A DNA stretch of 64,000 nt from Hysterium pulicare CBS 123377. Lineage: Eukaryota; Ascomycota; Dothideomycetes; Hysteriales; Hysteriaceae. A program made the position numbers and the translations under genes. The notes beneath the pieces are model-generated. The model was not told where the DNA came from. It worked only from the letters and a program-made list of their open reading frames with translations, and did not search any database. The first letter of the stretch is position 1; every line of letters begins with the position of its first letter. The DNA lies in NCBI GenBank assembly GCA_000467715.1, contig AJFK01000112.1, positions 151,360 through 215,359 of the forward strand, given 5' to 3'. Of this stretch, positions 11,825-22,357 are shown in pieces.

Positions 11825-14800
11825 ATGGCGACTGGGTGAGATCTCTTCACCTTCTTTACACCACAGATGGTGACCTCGCAGGCTGACCCATCTACCCACG
11901 CAGGTCGATGAGAGAAGCCGTTAAGGCTCTAACCACCGCATTCTCGGCCCCAACTGTACCCTACCCTCTGCCAGTCGATCTCCAGCAAACAATCGAAGCA
12001 TTCTTGGACAGACATGATGAGATTGACGACCACGACTCGCAACGCCTGCAAGATGAGCTCCTCGCGCTATATAAGAGATATGTCTTGGGAAATCCAGAGA
12101 AGCATGGCCCATTTATTAGTGTCTTGAAGGCCCTCCGGCCTGCCATCCGCGGGGAAGCTCGTCTTGAAGAATGGTGGGATCTTGTCATTAGACCTACTAT
12201 AGACGCAATAGGACACAAAAGGTCTGAGATCGAAGATGCGCGAGACTTCGTTCAAGGGATCCTGGTCTTCGACCTTGATGATGATAAAGACGGGGAAAAC
12301 GCACGATTATCCGCTTTTATCTCGGCAAAGTTGTTGAACGCATATCTTTTACGGACCAGACTTCCATCTACAGAAGAGGAGACGGTGTCTCCGGAGGATG
12401 AATTCATTGCTCGTGAATTGGAGTCTATACTGGTGGGATTTGGACGACGGAAGCCAAAGGTACGCCCCCTCTATGCATATTAGTGGCAAAATCCGTGGTC
12501 CGTAAAGCTCCAAGAAACCCCGTTGGTCTAAAGTTGCATTCCTTCAATATGTTACTGTCAAGTACATTACGGACAGATAGCATAGGATCGAGTCTTTCTT
12601 CTAAGCTCAGTCCATTGAGATACGACAAAGCAAAATATTGGCTGGCTGGGCACGAGTTCCGACGCCCACTGTCATCATTTTTAGTTTCCCGTCCAAACTG
12701 ACGTGTTATTCAGGAGCTTCTTTTTGCCTTGGACGATCTATTCCTCAAGAAGGATCACCGCGTTCAGGTACTAAACCTTCTAAGCGCTTTTGTCAGGCTC
12801 CAACCGCCGCATCTCCATCTTGTTCTAGATACACCTCTGATCCAGCATCTCGAAAATTGTCTCATGATCGATACCTCCTCCACTGTGATTGAACTAGCGT
12901 TGATGGTTCTGATCATGTTTCTTCCCCATATCACAAGCTCACTTACTTCGGACCATCATCTCTCTAGGCTGTTTTTGATATACAGTAGGGTTTTATGCTG
13001 GGACAAGTTTGGGGAGTTGGCGCACGAGGAGCAAAATGGAGATGAGCAAAATCCAGAAAGTGGAGGCGGCGAACCATATGATGGCCTGGGAAGAGAGCAA
13101 TCATGGGAAAAAGTCAAGAGATCATTCGATTACCCCGAAAATGCGGCCCCTGGACTCTTACATTTTTTTACGTTTCTTTACGGACTCTTCCCGCTCAATT
13201 TCATGAGCTATATTCGAAAACCACGCAAGTATCTGAAAACCATCGATTTTCCGGGGGCGGATGATTTTGATCTGGACCAAGATCTGATACGCAGCCGGAC
13301 CGAGCCTTATCGCCGGGTTCACTTACTGCATCCCCATATGTTCACGACGACTGTCGAAGATGAATTAAGCGAACACCGGTGGCTGAAAAGTGATCCTGCC
13401 GACGTCGTGACTGAATGCATGGAACTTTGCGTGGCTGTATCGTCGACTCTTGACGACCCCGGCCCACCACCCACTACGAAATTACCTGATATTCCGGGGC
13501 CAATGGTTCCCACCGAAGACATTCCCCAAGATGGAGTGTTTGCTCTAGATGAAGAGCCGGCAACAAGTTGGAGGAATACCCAATCGACGATGTTCTCACC
13601 CTCGAACAACTGGCCTCCAGACAACATCGAATTTCCTCCAAATTCCAACCAAAGTACCTACAGTCAATCACTTCCGAAATGTTCCAAACCCACAACTCCT
13701 GTTCTAAAGTCTCGCGATGTCATGGATAGCCCGACCCTTCCGGCGGCTTTGAAGGATGATGCTGATCATAGGAACTCACAGCTGAAGAAGCAACGGTCTC
13801 AGACTTTGCGAAAGGAAGGTTCTCTTCCCGGACCTCGGAGCATCATTCCACCTTCGCCACGTCTGGAGAATTTTGCGCTTTCACTGTCTCATTCGCAAAG
13901 TCATCATTCAGGTTCTCCAACAAGGCCGGATTTTCAAGTGCAAAGCATTGCATCTCTCCAACGCGAGATTATGCTACTAAGGAATGATTTGAATTTCGAG
14001 CGGTACCTTAAGCTGCAACATCTTTCTCATATTGGCCAATTGCAGCGCAGGCACATCAAGGAAGTAACGGTCGAAGCAGAAACTCAAAACCTCATAAACA
14101 CGAATCGCACCTTGAAGGCTAAGCTTGCGAAGGCCAACGAATTGTACGCCCAGCTGAAAAAGGAGACTTTGACAAGTCGAAGTCAGTCCAAAAAATGGGA
14201 GAGTGAACTAAGCTCGAAAGTACGATCTTATAGAGAAGAGCAGAAGACTTGGCATGCCGATGAGGATAGTCTTCGCTTTGACTTGCAGAAAGCGCAACAG
14301 GACTGCGACCGCCTTAGAAGACTTGTTGTCGAAAGCGAGGCACGAGAGTTGAATGCAACTCAAAAACTGCGTGCGCTAGAGTCGGATTTAGAGGACTTGG
14401 AGAGTCTCCGAAAACAGAATGAAATACTGCAGGAGAAGGTTCGAGACCTGCAAGAAAGCTCTGCGGAGTTGGGCGCAACGAGACAGGAGCGCGATCAGCT
14501 GCGAGACGATCTTGAGGTTGCCACCATGAAGCTGAGTAGCAGAGAGATGGAGCGAGAGCGGTCGATGAGATTGTACGAACGGAAAATATCGGAATTAGAG
14601 TCACGTCTACAGTCCTCGCAAAGAAATACCCAGCCAGGTCAGCTACCTGGCTCGGTGCAGCAGATGCTTGATTCAGCACTGGCTGCTAGCCAGGCGAAGT
14701 TGCAACAAATGAAGAAAACGCATTATCGTTTACTGGAGCAGTACACGGAGTTGCAAGTGCGTTACCAAGAGTTGGAAGGCCAACGGCAAGCGGAAACAAG

Positions 14801-15404
14801 CCGATTCGACATCTATAACCAAATCCCAGATGAACTTACCCCCAGCCAGCCTCCTACCCGCCAAAACAGCGGACTCGGCGGTTTTGGCTCAAAATATCCA
14901 CGCCCACTTGTTACCAGCTCCCAGCAAGACTATGATTACTATAACGAATACCATTCGCCCATTTCAGCTAACAGTCCGTCGAGCCAATTGTACACTCCGC
15001 GTCCTGTACGCCTCGAGTCTCTACACCATCAGAGATCAGTCAAAGAACCAGTCAGCCCTACCTTAGACTTATCCGCGGCATACGAATCATCCCTAAACGC
15101 GTCGTTTCATCTGCAAAATGCGCCTGACACTGTTGTATCAAGCGGTAAGAGTGGCTACTCGGTGGACACAAATAGCAGTAAAGGTGAGATGAAGGACAAG
15201 ATTGTACCTAAGTCTGAGGTCAGGGTTTATGGACGTGGTAAGCATCCACTTAACTCTTAGGCTGCTTTCTGAACGCAATTAGTAGCTAATAGTGATCAAC
15301 TAGGCGGTGCACAGAACATTGGCAAGAAATCAAAGGACAAGCACGACAAAAAGGACAAGCAACCGAAGTCAGGCGGCTTTCGAGGCTTGAGAGGAATCAT
15401 GTGA
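11825..15404 (+). CDS. TSC1: Hamartin homologue, tuberous sclerosis complex subunit TSC1
   Basis: TSC1 stabilises TSC2, the GTPase-activating protein for Rheb, and so restrains TORC1. The model 11825-11835, 11904-12459, 12714-15237 and 15304-15404 gives 1,063 residues. The N-terminal 330 residues form the helical hamartin core (QPPHLHLVLDTPLIQHL, LFLIYSRVLCWDKFG, and a FLYGLFPLNFMSYIRKP segment). A low-complexity Ser/Pro linker follows, then a long coiled coil beginning QREIMLLRNDLNFERYLK, where human hamartin also binds TSC2. The tail is lysine-rich. The first exon is only 11 nt; starting at 11908 inside exon 2 would lose just five residues. Intron 2, 254 nt, is long for this window. TSC1 lies one gene away from TAP42. 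Confidence 0.9.
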
Positions 15405-16143
15405 TTCAATCCGACGAGATCTCTGTGCATCATTTGTCCAATCCAGCCCTCATCTTTACTGTGACATTCCTTCCGATGCTCAAACCGACGGTCCCCCAGT
15501 GCCAACGTTATCAAGATAAAACAGCACGAAGTCAACTCCGACTTACCGCGATATTGGTCTGCACCACGCGAGTTTGAAAGGGAGTATAATCCAATCTAAA
15601 GTGTTTTGTTATAAGATATTCGATATGGATATGCAGGCGTTTGGTTCTCAACATAGAGACTTCACGCCGAAATCTACATCCTACCCACCGGCACAACGAT
15701 CTCCGATTTGGGTCGAGGCCGTAACAGCTGGTAGACGCTTGGGCTCTGGCGTAGGTATATATGCTGCTACTTGCGTATGTACCTTAGTTAATGACCAAAT
15801 GTTAGGCGTATATCTTGCAGATATGTGGGTGTATTTTCCTGTTGATGTTGGAAAAATTTAGCGAAGCAACTTAGGATTCTGGCACACGGAGCTTGTCATG
15901 AGGTTATTTAGAAGCTCTTCCTATAGACATGGTAGCCATGTGGCTGTCATCTGAACCCTGAATAATTTACTAAAACCATGTTTAGTCGGACATGTAAACT
16001 TAGGAAAATCTGGGTTGCTGTTGCTATCTGCATGATACTAGAGAGCGCTGCCTATTTCTCAAGACCTTATGTACGCTAATCGATCATGTTATATAATCAC
16101 ATAGTGTGGTATGTCCTATCACGCCAGCATTCCATGAATCGAT
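15405..16143. other. Convergent 3' region, TSC1/MLH1
   Basis: AT-rich 3' sequence; nothing else recognised. Confidence 0.65.
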
Positions 16144-18399
16144 TCAGCAGCGTTCGAACACCCTATATAACCCCTTCAAATTAGCCACCTCTATCACTCC
16201 ACGCAACAACCCCTTTGTTGCCACCAACCTCGCCTTGAAAGCCGGAAAAAGCACATCTTCAATAGACCTCATCAACTGCTTCCTCCTTGCTGCTGTCTCG
16301 GGATCTCCTGTCGCCGTGGTTGGTAGACATTCTGGAACATAAAAACTGGCCAATTCTTGAAGAAAGGTATGGAAGCATCTCTTCTCATCCATCCAGTCGA
16401 CATGAGGACCGAGCCGTAATAGGAACCGGGGGAGTTTGGCGAGAGAAGGCGTGTAGCCCTTGATGAGAAGGGGTATGGAGAGCAGCTGCCCGTCTTCCGA
16501 GATTTCCAGAGCAAAGTACTCGGAAAGCATGTCTCGACGATCGAGGAGTCGCGACTTGACCGTAATAACGACCTCCTTCCAGTCAATTTCGTCTGCCGTA
16601 TCTGTCAAGTCTTTCTCTTGATTTGCAGCAATCCGCAGGAGCGCTTCTAGATTCAATGTCGGATTGAACCGTATGCAGCCATAGTTTCCAAAGTCCGTGA
16701 GGCCGACTTGGTAGAAGTATTCGTTGGAAACCATGCCATAGTCAACGAGGTAGAGCTTTACGCCGCCTTGGATAGCTGCGATCCTTTTCTGCTCGTCAAC
16801 TACTCCTACGAAAGTGTGGCTGGCGACGATATCCGTCAGTTCATTGTGCATACTTTCTCGGACCTCCGCGCGCAGTTCTTTCACAGTAGTGAGTCGGCAG
16901 AGAGTGGGTTCTTTCTCGGAATATTCGTATTCCATATCTTCGGGGATTGAGTCATCCTGCAAAGCGGCGTCTGAGGACCGTTGGCCTGGACGCAGCATTG
17001 AGGTAATCTTCCTTGCGTTTGCATCGGTTCGAACAAGATTGTTCTCATAGATTCTCTTTGCCGAGGACTTCTGCGTTCCGGATTTTGGAACAGGTCCATT
17101 GAACTCTAATGCCGTGCTGGAACCTGGATTTTTTACTGGCGTTGCGAATGGAACCTTGGGTCCTGATAGCAGACTTTGTGTCATGAATGAGCGACTGGTA
17201 TCCACGCTGCTGAGGCTAGCTCGAATCTCGTCACAGATAGTGCTGATGATTTCATCCTCGTTTAAGAAATGCACTTCACGTTTGGTAGGATGGACGTTGA
17301 CATCGACGCGTTGTGGATCGATGTCCAAACGCAGGTAGATAAAAGGATGACCTCCTTTCGGAAGGAAAGTAGTATAGGTTTGTTCTATAGCTCTCTTGAT
17401 GGCCACGGACTCGACAGACCGATTGTTGATGAAAAGAAGGAGGGTGGTCCGCTTTGCGCCATAATTCGCATTGCTGATCCAGGCCTCGCCTTTGAAGCCC
17501 CAGCGTTCATTTGCGGTAATGAAGTGAACCAGCTCATTGGCAACAGAGCCCCCGTGAATCTGGCGAATACGATCGACGAGACTCGCATTAGCTGGAACAG
17601 ATATCCCCGCGCCTGCATCACCGTGCTTTTTGCACGAGACCGAAACTCCGCTGCAGTGAACTGCATATCGCCCGACGAGGTCTAGGATTTTTGCATACTC
17701 TTCACTCGCGGAACGGAAAGCTCGTCTGCGCGATGGAACGTTGTAGAAAAGATCCTCGACCTGAGGAGTTTGAGTTTAACACCTGCGTAGAGAGGGGTAA
17801 GGCTTACAGTGATCTGAGTTCCAGGTCGACCGGCAATGGGCTTTGGATCGGCACTTTGTCCTGGCTTTGTTGATACAAGCTTGCCATCCGCGTAATGTGC
17901 GCGCCATGCACAGCTTGACTCTTTGGTCCTCGTCGTAACGTTCAGATGGGCAATATGGCTGATGCTAGCCAGAGCTTCGCCACGGAAGCCATATGTTCCA
18001 ATGGAAGTGAGATCTTCAAACGCCTTCAATTTTGAGGTTGTGAAACGTTCGCAGAGAATAGTCAGATCTTCTTTCTGCGCCAGTGTTAGCATGCCGGGTG
18101 AAGGTACGGGGAGTAGAACTCACCTCTATGCCATGTCCATTATCTGTGATTTGAAGAAGCTTCAGGCCTCCGTCCTTGACCATGATTTCAAGAGCAGTCG
18201 AACCTGCATCAACTGCATTTTCCATGAGTTCCTTTAAAGCATGTACTGGGGCCACTATAATTTCCCCTGCGGCAATCTTGTTCACGACATCTTGAGCAAG
18301 AGCTTTTATTCTGCGCGGCGCCGGCAGCACGATATCTGCGTCGGCCTTTCGTTTCGTACCCCTCGGGGAGGCCGAAACGTTCTCCGTGCCATCTTCCAT
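16144..18399 (-). CDS. MLH1: DNA mismatch repair protein MLH1
   Basis: MLH1 is the common subunit of MutL heterodimers in nuclear mismatch repair. Exons 18399-18124, 18074-17808 and 17760-16144 give 719 residues, slightly short of yeast (769) and human (756), mostly in the linker. The GHKL ATPase motifs are intact: [11 protein letters not shown] with the catalytic Glu, DNGHGI, and [12 protein letters not shown], followed by [16 protein letters not shown] and the transducer motif [14 protein letters not shown]. The C-terminal dimerisation domain follows a variable linker, and the protein ends in FERC, the conserved MLH1 terminus that contributes to the PMS1 endonuclease site. The start is the first ATG and leaves a 35-residue basic lead before the ATPase core. 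A CACGTG box sits 78 bp upstream of the ATG. Confidence 0.97.
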
Positions 18400-18476
18400 A
18401 TTTGTCGTCGTAATATTGTTGATGCAGCGAACCTTGGACGACGGATATGGTGAGATGTAGATGGGTAGAGTGTAAT

Positions 18477-18482
18477 CACGTG
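18477..18482. promoter_or_regulatory. CACGTG box, MLH1 promoter
   Basis: TCACGTGG lies 78 bp upstream of the MLH1 ATG. Confidence 0.45.
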
Positions 18483-18749
18483 GTAACCGGCGGAGTTCAC
18501 TCGCCCCTAAAGTCTCGAAGAGGTATAGAGAGAATAACCTTCAATCCTCATGGCTCAAAGACAGCAACCATCCTTGGACAATTCCAGCAGTAATTTATAT
18601 GAGAGCGACATAAATGGTCAAACGCGGTTGATGCTAAGACATATTTGATTCTTTTGCGTCTTGATACAAAGGTAATGGCCCACATCTTCCGCCGTCACAA
18701 GGAAGTTGTTCTTGCTTCACAGAACCCCGAGTTGAATGGCAAGCACGTG

Positions 18750-19245
18750 CTAGGGCGGAGGTACAGCCCTGGAGGTAGTCAAAACATTGCGCGCGTCTTC
18801 CACTTCAAAGTCACAAACCAACTCCACAAGCTCGCCATGCCGCAACCCGACGTCGATAAGCGCCAAGCGGCGCGCGAAGTTATCGACATTCTTCATGAAA
18901 TCGCAACTCTGCTTGTCCGTTACTAATACCTCCATTCCGCGTCCCTTGCCAACACTGCTAACAACAATTAGAACACCCAGCTCAACCGCCAACAACTCTC
19001 CTACTGCGTCTCTCTGATTGAGAATGGCGTCAATCCTGAAGCATTAGCGGTAGGCTGACACCCATCAGAAACCTGCGGGCCCCCACGCTCTCGGAGCGGA
19101 TAGTCTGCTTATCAAGATACGATTCTGATAGCGGATGTAGAATGTGATTAGGGAGCTCAGGACCCAGTACCCGCAATCGCTGGATGAGGAGCAGCAGCAG
19201 AGATAAAATGTTTGGGAGCTGCATGAACCGTCTTCTAGCTCCCAC
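18750..19245 (-). pseudogene. Possible decayed coding locus, weak methyltransferase-like signal
   Basis: Two open stretches on the minus strand read like protein in different frames. The upstream piece (about 19245-19030) contains ELPNHILHPLSESYLD. The downstream piece (about 19010-18750) contains AVELGVLIVVSSVGKGRG then MEVLVTDKQ and MKNVDNFA, a pattern reminiscent of a Rossmann methyltransferase (acidic strand end, glycine loop, V-T-D, N-V-x-x-N). The canonical ELGxGxG glycines are absent, no start codon and intron set joins the pieces cleanly, and the frame ends at a stop near 18750. It may be a decayed lysine-methyltransferase-type gene, or chance. The opposite strand also has a 93-codon open frame over the same bases. 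Confidence 0.2.
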
Positions 19246-19863
19246 CCCTCGGATTGTCTACACAACTCACGAGCTCCGGAAGCTCCATCCGCTGCTGTCT
19301 TCGCTGAGAGCGATATTACGATTTAAGCATACTCTACGTTCTGCATCAGGCCTGAAGAAGTTTTCCCAGTGTAACTCTAATAAGGAGCATGTTCGCTGCC
19401 AATGTTGACTATTGGTACTGCATGTGCCCTTCTAATCCTGCGTGGGGCAGAGTGGAGAAGGTTTGCCTTAAATCGTCGGAGGTACGCTGCGAATCTCTAT
19501 ACAAAGTCAATCATAGCACTAAGCGCTTGGTAGCTAGCAATCCGAAGTATGATCTAGAACCTAATCACACGGAGTGACACTATGCCAAGTGACATGCTTG
19601 GATGCAGCCTCTTTCCAGGAAAGTGACTTCGGCGTGGTATATTTTTATGGTTTTCGACTACGCAATGCTCTTGACATGGAAGCCATTCCCAATCCCTAGT
19701 CTAGTCTCCTAAAGAGATGTACATATAGAAACACACAGGAAATATGCATAATTAAGGCTAGCTTCTTGCTCTTGGCTTCGACTGTCTATATCAATGGGGT
19801 ATAGGTCTACTTATAATACGCCTCTAGTACATTTACTCCAATTTCGGCAATTTCCCCAACATA

Positions 19864-21165
19864 TCATCTCCTCTTCCCAAAACTCCCTTTCTCATTTGCA
19901 ACCTTCTCCAACGCCATTTCGGCCTTGCTGTCTCTTCTATCCAAGAATGCGTTATAAAAGTTCGGTAAAATCCTTTTTGAATCTGCGATTGTGTCATGAG
20001 CCTCGGGTGCCAAGTGAATCAGATATCGAATCAACTTACTCGCATGTTCTTCCGCAAACTCAATACTCTCTGCTCCCTTTTCGGACGCAATCCTTACCGC
20101 CTCTTCCAACAAGGCCTCTCCGATGCCCTTCCTTCGATACTTTAACTTGACCGTCCAAGCCCTCACAAGCGCCTTGCCCCTCCGCTTCCCTCTCCCACTC
20201 CTCTTCTTCCCGCCATTCCACTCATCGGACCACCCCAAGATCAAACTCCCGATAATCTCCTCGCCCCATTTCGACACAATCAAAATATCATCCCCTACCC
20301 ACTCCCAGCCAATATCCTCGGCGAGGAAGAGATAGCCACCAGTAGCCCAGCGGACCGAAGCAAGAAAGGCCATTGTGATGCCAGCGGAGGTAGTAATTAA
20401 AAACATGAGGTCCTCGGATGAATGATAGGTTTTTTGGGTCAGGATGGCTATGATGCCGATGTATATAGCCACGTGTAGGGGGTGAAAAATGAGCATTCGC
20501 GATGCGAGCTGCCGCTGCTGAGCCACGCTGTCCGCGACCAACTTCAATCCATCGAACCTATCGTCTTCCTCCGAGGCAATGTAGGTGCTTAGCGGGGGAA
20601 GTGGTTGCGGTCCGGATTCAGCCGGGACGTTGGAGGGACTGACAGAGGATACTTCGGCGGCAGAATGGGAAGACAGGGGACCTGAGAGAGCGGTTGAGGT
20701 CGATACGGAGAGCGGAGAAGGTGGTGGGAGCGGAAGTGAAGAGGTGCTTCCGCGCATGCTTGGTGGGGTGGACATGGGTGATGGCATGGGGTCGTCGTCG
20801 CCGAGGCGCAGATTCGCGCTGAGGGAAGTGAGGAAGGCTGGTGAAATCAAACTGTTAGCTAATCCATCTTTGCTAATCTGTACAACATTACGAGAGTGAA
20901 GGGATGGTCGCGTGCTGTCAAGCTTGAATTCCACCATGAACAACACATTTTCGGCTGGGCGCAGCATCTGCAAATCCCCTTCCAAAGTTGCCAACAGAAT
21001 ACAAAGGGAGAAAGACTCGCCAGCACTCGTTCTGAATCCAGGTATAGCAGGAATGAGCTTATCACCAACAGCGCCGGCGTAGTGATTGACGACCAGATCC
21101 GACGAGAATCTGTGAGAGGGAGGAGGAACGGGCTTGAGGTGCGGCGGAGGAAGCTGGCGGACCAT
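19864..21165 (-). CDS. GNAT-family acetyltransferase with membrane segments
   Basis: The frame 21165-19864 is fully open, 433 codons. The C-terminal part is a GNAT fold: LIVSKWGEEIIGSLILGW, then ALVRAWTVKLKYRRKGIG, where RRKGIG is the acetyl-CoA pyrophosphate loop, and ALLEEAVRIASEKGAE. Before it are one or two hydrophobic stretches, LHVAIYIGIIAILTQ and LMFLITTSAGITMAFLASVR, suggesting a membrane anchor. A Ser/Pro-rich linker separates an N-terminal basic/proline region. A 54-nt segment, 20891-20838, has GT..AG ends and a GCTAAC branch site and is in frame, so the product is probably 415 residues. A polypyrimidine tract ending in CGCAG just upstream (near 21184) and in-frame codons back to it suggest a missed 5' exon, so the start is uncertain. 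The substrate is unknown. Confidence 0.75.
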   Translation of the reverse strand: MVRQLPPPHLKPVPPPSHRFSSDLVVNHYAGAVGDKLIPAIPGFRTSAGESFSLCILLATLEGDLQMLRPAENVLFMVEFKLDSTRPSLHSRNVVQISKDGLANSLISPAFLTSLSANLRLGDDDPMPSPMSTPPSMRGSTSSLPLPPPSPLSVSTSTALSGPLSSHSAAEVSSVSPSNVPAESGPQPLPPLSTYIASEEDDRFDGLKLVADSVAQQRQLASRMLIFHPLHVAIYIGIIAILTQKTYHSSEDLMFLITTSAGITMAFLASVRWATGGYLFLAEDIGWEWVGDDILIVSKWGEEIIGSLILGWSDEWNGGKKRSGRGKRRGKALVRAWTVKLKYRRKGIGEALLEEAVRIASEKGAESIEFAEEHASKLIRYLIHLAPEAHDTIADSKRILPNFYNAFLDRRDSKAEMALEKVANEKGSFGKRR

Positions 21166-22357
21166 ATTGACAAGGCCAATTTCCTCTGCGAAGGAGTCGA
21201 AAGAAAAAAAAATAGGCTGGCAACGGCGTCAACGGTGACATTGAATCTACTCCAAGAACGGGGAGCAACGTGCCATAAAGTATTGGTTCTAACATCGCCA
21301 AGGACCAAAACTTCAGCCACTCAGATGGGCCGTGCCAGTCAGCGCAAGAGATAAGCAACTCGTCGGAGTCGTCGTCAAACCTTTCCCTCTGGGTAGCCAA
21401 CAGGGAGACCAAGCAGTCGTCATCATCCCGACTCACCCAGGCCAGAGAGCTATATCAGACCTGTTACTGCTCACCATTCCCCGCAGCAGCTGAAACGCCA
21501 AGATCTCACTGAAACGGTCTCTTCCACTCTGCATGCCGTCCCATGAGCATAATTGCATGTCAGCTGGGCCCCGTGTCGCGGAAAGAGTGCCGCTTGAGGA
21601 CAACTTAGTATCATGTAGCAGCGTCCCGCCGTGGTTCCTGTGCACAATTCCGACATCCTCGGGCAGGCAGTCATGCTACCCTGCATACCGGTCTTATTCA
21701 GATCTTAGGTATTGTTGTATAGAGGTAAGAGTATCTTTAATATTAATTGAATTGAAGTCACCTTTACTTGTTCATGGTTTGCTACCCATAGCCGAGTTAT
21801 TGAAGCGGAGTCTACCTCACCAGTTTCCACTCCAATGAGAACAGTCCCAAGAACCAAAACAAAGTCCTCCCAACAATGTGAAGCATGCCGCATGCCGTGG
21901 CGGGACATCCCGATGCAACTAACGAATGCTTGTCCATCCTCATAAGTCTATTTCAAAACTCGGTTATATGTCAAACAAAAAGTAACGCTCTATAGACAAC
22001 GCCCAACACTACCCAACGCTTACCCGAACGACGAGTTCCCGATTCTCCCACAGTATGCAATTGATAGCAAATCTTTGTTCGTATGGACACAAACTGAAAA
22101 GCTTTGCTCACAGAGACTGTAGTCCACAAAAAGTGATACAGTTTGTGACCGGAGGCAGCTCCAACCAACCAGTTAGTCAGGTCTCAATCCAGAAATTGAC
22201 GTTTGTTCCATACAAAGTTTTGAATGACCGACTTTTTGGGACCTTCTAGTATAGACAAGATCTTCCTAGGCCACATTATGGTTCTGGAGCCGGGTTTTGA
22301 ACGGACCAGTAAAAAGGAGGCCTGTGTATGTCGATTGGAGCATCAGCGAAACCTGGC
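21166..22357. other. GNAT gene upstream region and kinase 3' region
   Basis: Near 21184 a polypyrimidine-CGCAG acceptor suggests that a 5' exon of the GNAT gene lies in 21200-21450. No independent gene seen. Confidence 0.5.

Larger units (their letters stand above)
18400..19863. other. Region between MLH1 5' end and the GNAT gene 3' end
   Basis: Contains the MLH1 promoter with a CACGTG box and the doubtful decayed locus at 18750-19245; the rest is AT-rich without signal. Confidence 0.5.

Noticed and set aside
12460-12713. Extra exon inside TSC1 intron 2
   Set aside because: An internal plus frame (12483-12701) looks protein-like in places, but the flanking exons join directly into the hamartin core without it and it ends in a stop.
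17026-17040. GGTTCGAAC resembling a tRNA B box
   Set aside because: It is inside MLH1 coding sequence and no A box, acceptor stem or terminator T-run fits around it. No other tRNA candidate was found.
18645-18926. 93-codon plus-strand frame antisense to the doubtful locus
   Set aside because: No family similarity, ATG not at the frame start, and it overlaps the minus-strand pieces that look more protein-like.
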